DNA of 64,000 nucleotides from Marinigracilibium pacificum (GCF_012926615.1 NZ_JABBNU010000013.1:62001-126000), one strand, 5' to 3'; numbered from the stretch's first letter, positions 9,980-19,743 are shown. Program-made: numbers and translations. The notes: generated from the letters alone by a model not told the origin.

Positions 9980-10398
9980 GATTTAATAATTAAAAAATTT
10001 GCGCTAAAGTAAAGTTTATTATGGAAAAAGACTACCAAAAAAATTGGATTTCGACGAATAGAAATAGTATGCAAGCATATTAAATTCTGCTAAGTTAACA
10101 GATAGCCTTTTAAAATTTTGCAAATACGATTAAAGCTGAATTTTTGTTGCTTATTATCGAGTGTTTTTAGATGAAAACGCTGTTTCTGGAGAGATAGGGC
10201 GGTTTTTTTGAATATTTCATTAAATATGACACTATTCAATAGCTTGAATTGAGATATTTGAAATCTGCAATGGTTTGTATTTTAAATTATTTAATAAAAT
10301 GACCGAATATAGTTCGTGTTCGTAATTTTTATATTTGTTTATTAAGATATCCGTAATTGACTGTATATCTTTGTAACATAATTCAACATCAAAAATTT
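9980..10398. other. 419-bp non-coding region between divergent genes
   Basis: AT-rich spacer between the minus-strand barrel gene and the plus-strand secreted-protein gene. Apart from promoter-like octamers at 10330-10337 and 10366-10373 I see no gene, repeat or stable hairpin. Confidence 0.6.
10366..10373 (+). promoter_or_regulatory. TAnnTTTG -7 box
   Basis: TATCTTTG matches the Bacteroidetes -7 consensus and lies 26 bp upstream of the chosen ATG at 10399. A second match (TATATTTG) sits at 10330-10337. I find no good -33 element at the usual distance, so support is moderate. Confidence 0.45.
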
Positions 10399-10980
10399 AT
10401 GAGAAAGTTATTATTTACATTTTTACTTGCAGCAGGCGTAGGATTTAATTCAACAGCGTCTCTAGGTGTTGTCGACACGACCAAAACTAATGGTCTCGCA
10501 TTAGAGCGAATTTCAGGAAAGAGTATATACCATATATCATATAATAATGATCAGTTTGACCTTTATACTTTAATAGTAAAAAAGGGTAGTACTGTGATTT
10601 TCAAAGATCAGGTAACTGGAAATGGAATTGACAGAATTTATGATTATGGTAAGTTAGAAAGTGGAGATTATTCTGTACTAGTATCTTCTTCTAAATCAGG
10701 AGTTCTTGTTGAAAAGCAATTAACTGTTGTAAGTGATATCGATTATTTAAAAAGCAGATTTGTAATATCTAAAGTTGAAGATGGTCGAATCCTTATTAAA
10801 AACAGAACCGGAGAGAAGATCGAAGTAATGATCAACATTGATGGTCGTGAAGAAACTATTACAAAATTGATTTCTTTCAATCCATTAGAAACAAAAGTAT
10901 TAAAAATCGATGATAGCGTAGAATCTCAATCATTAACTGTTTTTTATAATGGTGAGAATTTAGCATCGATGAAATTCTAA
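10399..10980 (+). CDS. small secreted protein of unknown function
   Basis: 193 residues from the ATG at 10399. An in-frame ATG 14 codons upstream overlaps the promoter-like octamer and would spoil the signal peptide (MRKLLFTFLLAAGVGF), so I reject it. The mature protein is predicted beta-rich, with no cysteines and no recognised domain. It could be an Ig-like or carrier domain protein, but I do not recognise the family. It stands alone and ends in the first of three terminator-bearing repeat copies. Confidence 0.75.
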   Translation: MRKLLFTFLLAAGVGFNSTASLGVVDTTKTNGLALERISGKSIYHISYNNDQFDLYTLIVKKGSTVIFKDQVTGNGIDRIYDYGKLESGDYSVLVSSSKSGVLVEKQLTVVSDIDYLKSRFVISKVEDGRILIKNRTGEKIEVMINIDGREETITKLISFNPLETKVLKIDDSVESQSLTVFYNGENLASMKF

Positions 10981-10994
10981 AAATATTTAAGATC

Positions 10995-11046
10995 GGTTTT
11001 TCATGTTTATTTGGGTTATAAAGGGGAAGCATTTGCTTCCCTTTTT
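10995..11046 (+). terminator. repeat copy 1, terminator of the secreted-protein gene
   Basis: Core 'TTTTTCATGTTTATTTGGGT' followed by a hairpin (GGGAAGC...GCTTCCC) and a T-run. It differs from the other copies upstream of the core and in its hairpin loop. Confidence 0.8.
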
Positions 11047-11208
11047 CTTTTTGCTAAAGATTGGTTATAATTAATAGTGGTGATTTATATTTTTGTAAAA
11101 TATAAATCTCTATTTTATTGATATTGCATTTTATTGTTTAAAAATATGTTGTTTGTGTAAATATAATGGTGTTTTGTTGTGAATAGTGTATTTATTTAAC
11201 ACCTTGCT

Positions 11209-11270
11209 ATCAAACACAGTTTTTCATGTTTATTTGGGTTAGTTAAGGGGAGCAAGGCTTCCCTTTTTTT
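11209..11270 (+). repeat. repeat copy 2 with terminator hairpin
   Basis: Starts ATCAAACACAG, has the same 20-nt core, then AAGGGGAGCAAGGCTTCCC and a T-run. Nearly identical to copy 3. Confidence 0.85.
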
Positions 11271-11432
11271 ATTATTGGCAATGATTTGGAAGATTGATGG
11301 TAGTAGATTAACATATTTTAAATATATGTCCTTTATTTAATGTTAATTGATAATAATTATAATATTATAATGTTAAAATGATATTTAAAATGCGGTATTA
11401 TTGCGAATAAATTAAAAAATGTTCAATTTTAT

Positions 11433-11493
11433 ATCAAACACAGTTTTTCATGTTTATTTGGGTTAGTTAAGGGGAGCAAAGCTTCCCTTTTTT
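11433..11493 (+). repeat. repeat copy 3 with terminator hairpin
   Basis: Same as copy 2 with one visible substitution in the hairpin loop region. It ends about 50 bp before the histidine kinase start, so it should insulate that gene from upstream transcription. Confidence 0.85.
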
Positions 11494-11541
11494 ATTTTAT
11501 TAGGTAAAATATTGCTAATTTTACAGAGTAATATTTTTTTT

Positions 11542-14500
11542 ATGCTAGATAGTGAGGAGTATTTTAAAAATTTCAGGGATGTTGCTCTAATAGTTGAAGA
11601 AGGCCAGGTAATAAAAGTTAATCGTTCAGCGAAATTACTTTTTGAAATATCTGATTATAGAATTTTATTTTCTTCTTTTATTAAAGAGTTCTTATATGAT
11701 AATCAGCCCATCGGAGTTAACCTAAGATTATTATTTGATGATTATCTTCAAAAATGTGAAGAAACCGGGTATTCTTCATTTGAGTACTTGCATAAAAATA
11801 TCTGGTATGAAGTCTCTGTTACAAAAACCGGGGTAAAAAAGTATTTCATTTCCTTCAAGGATATTTCCTTTTATAAGAAGTTTGATGCTTCTAATAAGAT
11901 AAACTATAAAAGTTTAGCGGAATGTTCACCAGATACAATTATTAGATTTGATAAAGAATTCCGCATCTTATATGCTAGTGAGAATATTTATGATCTTCTC
12001 CATCTCAATTTTGAAGATCTTTTAGGGAAAACCATTTTTGACATTGGTTTTAATTCTGAAATTATTGATCTGCTTACATATAATATCTCATCAGTATTTA
12101 TTAACAGGTCTCGTCAAAGAGTAGAGTTGAGATTGCCAACAGGAATTTTTATAGATCTTTATATGGTTCCTGAATTTGCTGTGGGAGATGAAATATCATC
12201 TGTTGTAGCAACGGCAAGGGATATCACTGAATTAAAGACAACTCAGGAAAAGGTAAGCAGAAATCATGATATCCTCACCGATGCATTTAAAATGGCGAGA
12301 TTATCAACATGGGAAATTGATGTTAAGCTTAATAAGATATTTGTTAATAGTTTTTTGCCGGAGAGTGATGGGAAATCATATAATTTCAAGGAGTTTTTGA
12401 ACAAATATGTATTAGAAGATCATCACGAAAACATCCTCCAAACAATTAAGGAGTGTATAAATACTGAGGATGTAAATCATAAAGCTAGCTTGAATTACCA
12501 GGTCGTTGCAGGTCAGTCGGTACGTTCTTTTATTACCAATCTTAAGGTTCGAAAAAATAGCATTGGAAATACTGTACTTATTTATGGTACTAGTTATGAT
12601 ATAACCGAGTTAATTAAGGCAAGGCAGGAACTTAAGTTATCTAATGAGAAATTGTTGGATGCTATGAAAACTGCCAATCTTACAAACTGGGATCTTGATC
12701 TGACTACTGGAAATGGTCAAGTACACCAGCATTTTCTGGCAAACTTGGGCATACACGTAAAAGATGAGATTTATACTTTTACACTTGATGAAGTATTCAA
12801 TTACGTAATTGATACTGAAAAAAGAAGGCTTTTAAAGGCATTTGTAGAATTAATAGGTTCAGATGAACCAAATAGATTAAAATTCATTGAGTTTAAACTG
12901 GAAATTAAGGAAAGAATATTTACGATATCTGCCGGTTTCAGAGTTAAAACTGATACAAATGGTAAGCCAATTTTCTGTTATGGTACAGCCCAGGATATAA
13001 GTAGACTTAAAGAAGCTGAAGATGAGCTACAGGAATATCGAGAAAATTTAGAATCTCTAATTGAAATCCGAACTCAAGAGCTTATTAGCAGTCGTTCTCA
13101 CCTTCAGGATGCTCTTGAACTTGCTCAACTCGGGACCTGGGAAATTGATGTTATGGATAAGCCAGGAGTCTTTGTTGGTAGCAATATGTCACAAAATATT
13201 ATAGGCATAAGTTCTCCTAATCTGAAGACTGAAGACTATATGAAACTTATTCATCCTGAGGATTTAGATTGTTATTTTGAAAGTCAGAAGAGTGCGGTTG
13301 AGGCTAAGCCAGGAGATAAACTTGAGAATATTGAATATAGAATAATCAAACCAGATGGAGAAATAGCACATTTATACATTTCAACAAAGGTTCTTCATGA
13401 TGATGAAGGAAATCTGGTTAAACTGTATGGAAATATTCAGGATATCACTCCGATTAAGAAGGCTCAGGAAGAGAAGGACAGGCTTACCAAATTAATAGAG
13501 AGTTCATCTGATATCATATGTCTTATTAATAAGGATAAGACCATAGAATATATGAATAAAGCTGGAATGGATTTTTATGGTTTAAGTAGCCAGGATAATC
13601 TTAAAGGGCAATCTATTTCGCGTTTTCAACCTAATAATTCTGTTAGTAGAAACCCTGAAATTTGGGAAACTATTGAAAAAGAAGGTTTCTGGATGGGAGA
13701 GAACGTGGAGTTGAAGCATGATGGAACTGAGTTTCCTGTTTCACAGCTAATAATGGCTCATTATAATCGTGATGGCCAGCTTGATTGTTATTCTACAGTT
13801 ATTCGAGATATATCTATGCAGAAAAAGATTGAAGAAGAATTGAGGTATAAAAATCATGAGTTGGATACTTTTGTTTATAAAGCAAGTCATGATTTGAAAG
13901 GCCCAATTACCTCTTTGATCGGGTTATATACATTGGTGAAGTATGATATTACCGATGAACAGTCTTTAGAGTATTTCCAACGTTACAATACACAAATTAA
14001 CAGGTTAAATGATTTGTTAAATGACTTGTTAAGTCTAACTAAAATAAAAGATAAGAAAGCAGAGAGGTCTGCTATTGATCTTGAAAATGAAGTCTATGAA
14101 TTTATTGATACTTATGAAGATAAATCAGCAAATTCTGACTTGAAATTTAATGTCGACATTGACAATAATCTTGTTATCTATTCTGATAAGCTATTAATCA
14201 GAACAATTCTTCAAAATCTTATTGAAAATGCTGTTAAATATTCTGATACCAGTAAACCTGATCCTTATGTTGCAATTAAAGCTAAGGTTTGTGATTCCTG
14301 GTTAACTATTGAGGTCTCTGATAATGGAATAGGTATTGAAGCTGAGCATCAAAAGAATATTTATAATATGTTTTATCGAGCCACTGAAAATAGTACAGGT
14401 TCAGGATTAGGGTTATATCTTTTGAAAAACGCAGTAGATAAATTAAATGGGCAGTTAAAACTTAAGAGTTCACCTGGTGTAGGAACCACATTTAATTTGA

Positions 14501-14553
14501 AAATTCCGTCGGTTATAAAAGAAGAGCCTACTTTTTCCCAAGTGAGCGGATAA
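11542..14553 (+). CDS. soluble multi-PAS sensor histidine kinase
   Basis: 1003 residues from the ATG at 11542; a TTG 30 bp upstream is in frame but less likely. There is no signal peptide or transmembrane helix, so it is cytosolic. The first ~765 residues hold about five PAS/PAC modules, marked by repeated '...ARDITELK', 'YGTSYDITEL', 'YGTAQDISRLKEAE', 'YGNIQDITPIKKAQ' and 'STVIRDISMQKK' ends joined by short coiled coils. The kinase core has the H-box ASHDLKGP (His783), the N-box QNLIENAVKYS and the G-boxes SDNGIGI and GSGLGLY. It autophosphorylates on the His and signals to an unknown regulator; no response regulator is adjacent. Its last 26 bp overlap the convergent TPR gene. Confidence 0.9.
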   Translation: MLDSEEYFKNFRDVALIVEEGQVIKVNRSAKLLFEISDYRILFSSFIKEFLYDNQPIGVNLRLLFDDYLQKCEETGYSSFEYLHKNIWYEVSVTKTGVKKYFISFKDISFYKKFDASNKINYKSLAECSPDTIIRFDKEFRILYASENIYDLLHLNFEDLLGKTIFDIGFNSEIIDLLTYNISSVFINRSRQRVELRLPTGIFIDLYMVPEFAVGDEISSVVATARDITELKTTQEKVSRNHDILTDAFKMARLSTWEIDVKLNKIFVNSFLPESDGKSYNFKEFLNKYVLEDHHENILQTIKECINTEDVNHKASLNYQVVAGQSVRSFITNLKVRKNSIGNTVLIYGTSYDITELIKARQELKLSNEKLLDAMKTANLTNWDLDLTTGNGQVHQHFLANLGIHVKDEIYTFTLDEVFNYVIDTEKRRLLKAFVELIGSDEPNRLKFIEFKLEIKERIFTISAGFRVKTDTNGKPIFCYGTAQDISRLKEAEDELQEYRENLESLIEIRTQELISSRSHLQDALELAQLGTWEIDVMDKPGVFVGSNMSQNIIGISSPNLKTEDYMKLIHPEDLDCYFESQKSAVEAKPGDKLENIEYRIIKPDGEIAHLYISTKVLHDDEGNLVKLYGNIQDITPIKKAQEEKDRLTKLIESSSDIICLINKDKTIEYMNKAGMDFYGLSSQDNLKGQSISRFQPNNSVSRNPEIWETIEKEGFWMGENVELKHDGTEFPVSQLIMAHYNRDGQLDCYSTVIRDISMQKKIEEELRYKNHELDTFVYKASHDLKGPITSLIGLYTLVKYDITDEQSLEYFQRYNTQINRLNDLLNDLLSLTKIKDKKAERSAIDLENEVYEFIDTYEDKSANSDLKFNVDIDNNLVIYSDKLLIRTILQNLIENAVKYSDTSKPDPYVAIKAKVCDSWLTIEVSDNGIGIEAEHQKNIYNMFYRATENSTGSGLGLYLLKNAVDKLNGQLKLKSSPGVGTTFNLKIPSVIKEEPTFSQVSG

Positions 14554-15247
14554 AATCAAAGAAATCAGCTCTTTCTTTTTTATCAGAAATTATAGATTTC
14601 GTTGTGTTGAGGAAGTCCGTAAACTTCATTTTTGGTTTCGATTTAGAATCCGCTTTATTAGACTTGATTGTTGGTTTATTTTCGGGTGTTTTCGGTTGTG
14701 AAACCTGTTTTGTAGGAGCGTCAATAGCAGACGGTTTTCCATCAGCTAAATGATCAGCTTTTGTGAAGGATTTTTTTGCTGCTTCCTTTCTACCAAGTTT
14801 TTCTTCTACTAACCCTTTGTTGTTATAAGATATGGCATCATCAGGGTCAAGTTCAATCGCCTTATTATAATCTTTTATAGCACCTTCCAGATCGCCTAAT
14901 CTATCTTTAATAAATGCTCGTGAAGAATATCTGTAAGGGTTTTCGGGGTCAAGTTCAGCAGCCAGGTCAAGATCCTTCATGGCAGCCTCCGTGTTTTGAT
15001 TTAGAAAATGAGCTAAAGCTCTTTCACTAATCATTGAAGGACTGTTTGTCAGTTCAACAATTTTGTCAAAATCAGAAACTGCTTGTTTAAACTTCCCTGT
15101 TCTTGAATATGCTTTTGCCCTGTTATATAAAACATTAGTGTTTTCAGGGGTTTCAATTAACAAATTATTAAACAGGCCAATTGCCTCCTCATATTTTTCT
15201 TCCTTACACAATTGTATGCCTTTTGCTAAACTATCCTCCTGATTCAT
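14528..15247 (-). CDS. tetratricopeptide-repeat protein
   Basis: 239 residues. Residues about 5-170 are four to five TPR units, visible as repeated AxxxxNRGxxxxxxGxxxxAxxDxxxAxxLxPxxxxxxxxRAF patterns (for example EDAISYNNKGLVEEKLGRKE). The rest is a Lys/Pro/Ser-rich linker and a short C-terminal helix ending in RSLGKK. No signal peptide. It follows a small lipoprotein gene by 2 bp, so the two form an operon, and overlaps the end of the histidine kinase gene by 26 bp. Role unknown beyond protein-protein scaffolding. Confidence 0.8.
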   Translation of the reverse strand: MNQEDSLAKGIQLCKEEKYEEAIGLFNNLLIETPENTNVLYNRAKAYSRTGKFKQAVSDFDKIVELTNSPSMISERALAHFLNQNTEAAMKDLDLAAELDPENPYRYSSRAFIKDRLGDLEGAIKDYNKAIELDPDDAISYNNKGLVEEKLGRKEAAKKSFTKADHLADGKPSAIDAPTKQVSQPKTPENKPTIKSNKADSKSKPKMKFTDFLNTTKSIISDKKERADFFDFIRSLGKK

Positions 15248-15249
15248 GA

Positions 15250-15459
15250 CTAATTGATCATTTTAACTCGCTTCGTTCTTTTCTTTCTCTTGTGCTTTTT
15301 TGAATCGTAAAGCTTTTTCCTGGTTTTTGGCTTTACAACATAAATGGTACTTCCAGAATCATTAGACTTACAAGAAGTAACACCTGTTGATAAGCCAATG
15401 ATTATAATGCAAGTAGCCAAAAAACTAGAAAACAAACTTGTTTTTAATTTAATACCCAT
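15250..15459 (-). CDS. small basic lipoprotein-like protein
   Basis: 69 residues. An N-terminal hydrophobic segment ends in a lipobox-like GVTSC, followed by about 35 residues very rich in Lys and Arg. It is predicted to be lipid-anchored with a highly basic tail that might touch peptidoglycan, LPS or nucleic acid; that is inference. It lies 2 bp upstream of the TPR gene. I do not recognise the family. Confidence 0.6.
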   Translation of the reverse strand: MGIKLKTSLFSSFLATCIIIIGLSTGVTSCKSNDSGSTIYVVKPKTRKKLYDSKKHKRKKRTKRVKMIN

Positions 15460-15650
15460 TCGGAAAGCTGGTTGTTACAAATTTTCTTAATTATTTATAA
15501 ATAAAATAGTTCTTCTAATGTAGAACAACTTGCAAATATGTCAAATCAAAGTTTTTAAAAGAAGATATCATTTTATATAAATGTACATATGTTCTTTTTA
15601 TGAACTAATTACCTAGATTAATCTAATTCTTACAACGATAATTAGTAAAA

Positions 15651-15670
15651 AAACCGGCTTTTGCCGGTTT
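15651..15670 (-). terminator. terminator of the DUF2147 gene
   Basis: Eight-bp perfect stem (15651-15658 and 15663-15670) with a TTTT loop and, on the minus strand, a T-run from the A-run at about 15647-15653. Confidence 0.85.
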
Positions 15671-15677
15671 CAAAATT

Positions 15678-16100
15678 TTAGTTTACTGGATACCAGGTTT
15701 GTGTTCGGTATAGAAAAGCGAGATAACCTCTGACCTTCAGTGTCTTGCCTTCTCTCCAGATTTTGCAACGGTAGACACTACCATTTTCCGGGTCAAGGAT
15801 TGTGCCGTCACCATATTCACCATCACCGTTTTTTTCAAGGTCTTTAATAATCACCATACCCTGAATTGGCTTCATATATCTCGGATCATCTGTTTCACAT
15901 TCCTCACACTTGGCATTTTTTCTATCCTCATTAAGGATTTCTACCACCTTTCCATAAATTTTATTTCCTTCCTCGTAAATAGTTACGATAGATTTTGGCT
16001 CACCAGTTTCATCATCAATTGTCTTCCATTTGCCTATAACTTGTGCAGAAATAGTCTGAAACCCACCAAGAAGAATAATTAATAGTAAAAAATTTCGCAT
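15678..16100 (-). CDS. DUF2147 family secreted protein
   Basis: 140 residues with a signal peptide (cleavage near ISAQ). The mature domain starts VIGKWKTIDDETGEPKS and contains the conserved KCEEC...DPRY...G, DGTILDPENG and LRGY-like features of DUF2147, a small calycin-like beta-barrel family common in Proteobacteria and Bacteroidota. The two close cysteines (KCEEC) may form a disulfide. Monocistronic with its own terminator; function unknown. Confidence 0.85.
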   Translation of the reverse strand: MRNFLLLIILLGGFQTISAQVIGKWKTIDDETGEPKSIVTIYEEGNKIYGKVVEILNEDRKNAKCEECETDDPRYMKPIQGMVIIKDLEKNGDGEYGDGTILDPENGSVYRCKIWREGKTLKVRGYLAFLYRTQTWYPVN

Positions 16101-16196
16101 AGATAATTGAAGTTGTTTTATTAGTTTTTAAGAAACGAATCAATCACTAAAATAGTTTATAATAAATCTATTTTCTATAAATGGGAGTAAAAAAAA

Positions 16197-16216
16197 ACTC
16201 CGGTGTTGACCGGAGT
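16197..16216 (-). terminator. terminator of the pyrophosphatase gene
   Basis: Seven-bp GC-rich stem (16197-16203 and 16210-16216) with flanking A- and T-runs, directly after the stop codon on the minus strand. Confidence 0.85.
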
Positions 16217-16224
16217 TTTTTTAT

Positions 16225-18420
16225 TTATTTTTCAGCTTTTGCTGTTTCTGTTATTTTGACTTCAACTTTCTCGATTTTATGATCCAAGTCTGAAGTGTGA
16301 TGATCTTTCAAAGAAATGTATGGTGCAATTACCAATGCTACAATAGACATTAACTTGATAAGAATGTTCATTGAAGGACCTGATGTATCTTTAAATGGAT
16401 CACCAACAGTATCACCGGTAACTGAAGCTTTATGAGCATCAGAGCCTTTATATTCCATTTTCCCATTTATTTCAACTCCTTTTTCAAATGATTTTTTAGC
16501 GTTATCCCATGCTCCACCAGCATTATTCTGGAAAATTCCCATTAATACTCCACTTACTGTTGTTCCGGCTAATACACCTCCAAGTACTTCAGGACCAAAT
16601 GCTACTCCTACAATAATCGGAGTTAATAAGGCAATGGCTCCAGGTAGAATCATTTCACGAATAGAAGCTTTTGTCGAGATTTCAACGCATTTGTCATACT
16701 CAGGCTCTTGCTTATATTCCATGATTCCTGGAATTTCCTTGAATTGTCTTCTAACCTCATTAACCATATCCATTGCAGCTCTACCAACGGCAGCAATTGC
16801 CAGCGATGAAAAGATAAAAGGTATCATTGCTCCAATGAAAAGACCTGATAAAACATCAGCCTTGTAAATGTCTATTGAGTTAATTCCTGCAATACCTACA
16901 TAAGCAGCAAATAATGCTAATGCAGTCAAAGCTGCAGAAGCAATAGCAAACCCTTTTCCTGTAGCCGCAGTTGTATTACCAACAGCATCTAAAATATCAG
17001 TACGGCCACGAACTCCTTCAGGTAAACCACTCATTTCTGCAATACCACCTGCGTTATCTGCAATAGGACCAAAAGCATCAATAGCTAACTGCATAGCCGT
17101 TGTCGCCATCATACCTGCAGCTGCGATACCCACACCATAAAGACCGGCAAAATGATATGATCCATAAATACCGCATGCAAGAATAATAATTGGAAGGAAT
17201 GTTGACTCCATACCAACTGAAAGTCCACCAATAACATTTGTTGCGTGACCAGTAGAAGATTGCTTTATTATTGAATTAACAGGTTTTTTACCCATTGATG
17301 TATAATACTCAGTAACAATACTCATTAGAGCACCTACAACCAATCCGGTAACTACCGCATAGAAAATACCCATTTTAGTGAATCCTGCAGAACCTTCTCT
17401 CATCAAGGTTAGTTCACCCTCAGGCAATAACCAGTTAATAATGAAGTATGAAGCTCCAACTGTTAATATAATTGAAACCCAGTTACCAAGGTTTAAAGCA
17501 TTCTGAACACTGCTGTTTTCATCTTTAATTCGGACTAGTTGAGCTCCGATAATTGAAAATATAATACCAACTCCACCAATAACCATTGGCAATAAAATAG
17601 GAGCGATACCACCAACAGCATCATCTGATTGAATTTCACGGCCTAATACCATTGTAGCAAGAATTGTTGCTACATAAGAACCAAATAGATCAGCGCCCAT
17701 TCCGGCAACGTCACCTACATTGTCTCCAACGTTATCTGCAATAGTAGCAGGGTTTCTTGGATCATCCTCCGGAATACCTGCTTCAACCTTACCAACAAGG
17801 TCAGCTCCAACATCTGCAGCTTTAGTGTAAATTCCACCGCCAACACGAGCAAAAAGAGCAATACTTTCAGCTCCCAGTGAGAATCCTGCTAATACCTCAA
17901 GGGCAGTTTCCATTTCTATTCCATTGGCACTTCCACCATTAGAAAGAACATAATAATTATAAAATATGATGAATAAGCTTCCCAGACCAAGAATTGCAAG
18001 TCCTGCAACACCCAGACCCATTACTGTACCTCCTGTAAAAGATACATTTAATGCCTTTTTTAAAGAAGTTTTTGCTGCCTCAGTGGTACGTACATTTGCT
18101 TTTGTAGCTATACGCATTCCAATAAAACCAGCCAGAGCAGAGAAAAAAGCTCCAATTAAAAATGCAACAGCAATAACCCAGTCAGAGTTTTCAACCAAAC
18201 TTCCTGAATAAGCCAGTAAACTACCTACAATGACTGCAAAAATTGCCAGTACTTTCCACTCTGCTTTTAAAAATGCCATTGCTCCCTCAGCGATATAACC
18301 CGCTAATTTTTGCATTTTATCATCTCCGGCTGCTTGCTTGTTTACCCATGTAGCCTTTATGTACATAACTAAAAGGCCCAGTATACCAAGCGCCGGCACC
18401 ACGTAAATAATGTTACTCAT
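16225..18420 (-). CDS. hppA: membrane-bound ion-pumping pyrophosphatase (K+-dependent type)
   Basis: 731 residues with about 16 transmembrane helices. It hydrolyses cytosolic pyrophosphate and pumps H+ and/or Na+ across the inner membrane. Diagnostic motifs are [18 protein letters not shown] at 203-220 and [12 protein letters not shown] at 229-240 for Mg-PPi binding, plus [15 protein letters not shown] near the C-terminus. The segment [10 protein letters not shown] (481-490) has Ala where K+-independent enzymes carry Lys, so it should be K+-dependent. I cannot decide between Na+ and H+ specificity by eye. Single gene with a good TAnnTTTG box and a strong terminator. Confidence 0.95.
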   Translation of the reverse strand: MSNIIYVVPALGILGLLVMYIKATWVNKQAAGDDKMQKLAGYIAEGAMAFLKAEWKVLAIFAVIVGSLLAYSGSLVENSDWVIAVAFLIGAFFSALAGFIGMRIATKANVRTTEAAKTSLKKALNVSFTGGTVMGLGVAGLAILGLGSLFIIFYNYYVLSNGGSANGIEMETALEVLAGFSLGAESIALFARVGGGIYTKAADVGADLVGKVEAGIPEDDPRNPATIADNVGDNVGDVAGMGADLFGSYVATILATMVLGREIQSDDAVGGIAPILLPMVIGGVGIIFSIIGAQLVRIKDENSSVQNALNLGNWVSIILTVGASYFIINWLLPEGELTLMREGSAGFTKMGIFYAVVTGLVVGALMSIVTEYYTSMGKKPVNSIIKQSSTGHATNVIGGLSVGMESTFLPIIILACGIYGSYHFAGLYGVGIAAAGMMATTAMQLAIDAFGPIADNAGGIAEMSGLPEGVRGRTDILDAVGNTTAATGKGFAIASAALTALALFAAYVGIAGINSIDIYKADVLSGLFIGAMIPFIFSSLAIAAVGRAAMDMVNEVRRQFKEIPGIMEYKQEPEYDKCVEISTKASIREMILPGAIALLTPIIVGVAFGPEVLGGVLAGTTVSGVLMGIFQNNAGGAWDNAKKSFEKGVEINGKMEYKGSDAHKASVTGDTVGDPFKDTSGPSMNILIKLMSIVALVIAPYISLKDHHTSDLDHKIEKVEVKITETAKAEK

Positions 18421-18458
18421 ATCGTTTTAGTTGGATTAGTTAAAAAGTTTAAGATTCA

Positions 18459-18466
18459 CAAATATA
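18459..18466 (-). promoter_or_regulatory. -7 box for the pyrophosphatase gene
   Basis: Minus-strand TATATTTG, 38 bp upstream of the ATG. A TTTG about 23 bp further upstream could be the -33 element. Confidence 0.5.
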
Positions 18467-18545
18467 TAAGATGAGTTGAGAATAGAAAACAAAATTTTAT
18501 TTTCTATAGAGACTTTAAAAGCCAAATTTTTGCAAATAATAAAAA

Positions 18546-18570
18546 AAAGCTGCTCAATTTGAACAGCTTT
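18546..18570 (-). terminator. terminator of the folE gene
   Basis: Ten-bp stem with one mismatch (18546-18555 and 18561-18570) followed on the minus strand by a run of T. Confidence 0.8.
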
Positions 18571-18595
18571 TTCACAGATTAAAAATTAATATATC

Positions 18596-19303
18596 TTATA
18601 TGTTTCTACCGTTGTAGATATGGTTTAAAAATTCCTTCTTTTTATCTTCATTAAGGAATTTTCCACTGTAATGGGTTGTAATTGTTGATGAGTTAGTATC
18701 ATTTACACCACGTGATGAAATGCACATATGATCGGCATCGATTACCACAGCTACATCCTCGGTATTTAAAACTTCTTTTAACTCATTTGCAATCTGAACA
18801 GTCATTCTTTCCTGTACCTGAGGCCTTTTTGCATAATATTGAACTATTCTGTTCAATTTGCTTAATCCGATAACATTGCCATTTGAGATATATGCCACAT
18901 GAGCATGGCCATAAATTGGAACAAAATGATGCTCGCAATTTGAATGAAAAGTGATATTCTTTTCAACAAGCATTTCCTGATATCTGAATTTATTTTCAAA
19001 TAATGTAATATCAGGCTTATTCTCAGGGTTCAATCCACTGAATATTTCCTTAACGTACATTTTAGCAACTCTTCTAGGGGTGCCCTGAAGGCTGTCATCA
19101 TTAAGGTCAAGACCAAGGATTGTCATAATTTCTTTGAAGTGCTTTTCGATAAGTTCAATTTTAAGCTCATCATCTTTATCAAAAGCATCTGCTCTCATTG
19201 GAGTTTCCAGTGATGTTCCTACATGTTCATCACCAATGTCATCTATCTTTCTTGTTATTTTTTCGTCAAGCTGGGATTTCAACGAAGTTTCTCGGTGTTT
19301 CAT
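18596..19303 (-). CDS. folE: GTP cyclohydrolase I
   Basis: 235 residues. Converts GTP to 7,8-dihydroneopterin triphosphate at the head of folate, biopterin and queuosine routes. The catalytic zinc ligands are visible as Cys123 and His126 in NCEHHF and Cys194 in ADHMCISSRG; PQVQERMTVQIA is the family signature. The start overlaps the upstream pterin synthase gene by 38 bp, implying coupled translation. A shorter start (Met36, in PMRADAF) is possible because the N-terminus is poorly conserved in the family. Confidence 0.95.
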   Translation of the reverse strand: MKHRETSLKSQLDEKITRKIDDIGDEHVGTSLETPMRADAFDKDDELKIELIEKHFKEIMTILGLDLNDDSLQGTPRRVAKMYVKEIFSGLNPENKPDITLFENKFRYQEMLVEKNITFHSNCEHHFVPIYGHAHVAYISNGNVIGLSKLNRIVQYYAKRPQVQERMTVQIANELKEVLNTEDVAVVIDADHMCISSRGVNDTNSSTITTHYSGKFLNEDKKKEFLNHIYNGRNI

Positions 19304-19673
19304 ATAATCTGACTGTTAGATCAAGTTTTTCATCAATTTCTTTTCTTAAAATATTCCAAATAACCACAGCAATGTTTTCTGCTGTTGGGTTAATATCTCG
19401 AAAGTCTTCGACATCGAGATTAAGGTTCTTGTGATCATATCTTTTTAAAATTTTATCTTTTATAATATCACTTAATTTCTTCATATCATAAACGTAACCA
19501 GTCTCAGGATCAGGCTCGCCTACTAACTTTACTACTAACTCGTAGTTGTGACCATGATAGTTCGGATTGTTACACTTTCCAAAAACCTCATTGTTCTTTT
19601 CGTCACTCCAATTTCGATTATATAAACGGTGAGCAGCGTTAAAGTGTTCCTTTCTATATACGGCTATTTTCAT
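19266..19673 (-). CDS. 6-pyruvoyl-tetrahydropterin synthase / QueD family enzyme
   Basis: 135 residues. Zinc ligands His15 (HFNAAH), His40 and His42 (PNYHGHNY), catalytic Cys34, plus YDHKNLN, PTAENIAV and YETPRN motifs place it in the PTPS/QueD family. It uses the dihydroneopterin triphosphate made by FolE, whose gene overlaps its end by 38 bp. The product is either 6-carboxy-tetrahydropterin for queuosine or 6-pyruvoyl-tetrahydropterin for biopterin. No queC, queE or queF is in this window, so the branch cannot be settled from context. Confidence 0.85.
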   Translation of the reverse strand: MKIAVYRKEHFNAAHRLYNRNWSDEKNNEVFGKCNNPNYHGHNYELVVKLVGEPDPETGYVYDMKKLSDIIKDKILKRYDHKNLNLDVEDFRDINPTAENIAVVIWNILRKEIDEKLDLTVRLYETPRNFVEIPA

Positions 19674-19743
19674 TATTTCTATTTTTTATAAACTCCAATC
19701 TAAAAATTTTGTTTAACATTTTAACAAATAGATTAAACAAAAA

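Larger units (their letters stand above)
10981..11541. other. 561-bp non-coding region with three repeat units
   Basis: Contains three copies of a 50-60 bp terminator-bearing repeat separated by 223 and 224 bp (measured between the same base of each core). The intervening 160-bp stretches are very AT-rich and without supported genes. One TATTTTTG octamer at 11088-11095 could drive a short transcript ending at the second copy. Confidence 0.75.

Noticed and set aside
10995-11493. Regularly spaced repeats as a CRISPR array
   Set aside because: Only three copies, 223-224 bp apart, each ending in a terminator hairpin; no cas genes. Spacing is far too long for CRISPR.
15250-15459. Small basic gene as a non-coding frame
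   Set aside because: Kept as a gene because of the lipobox, the clean ATG and the 2-bp junction with the TPR gene.
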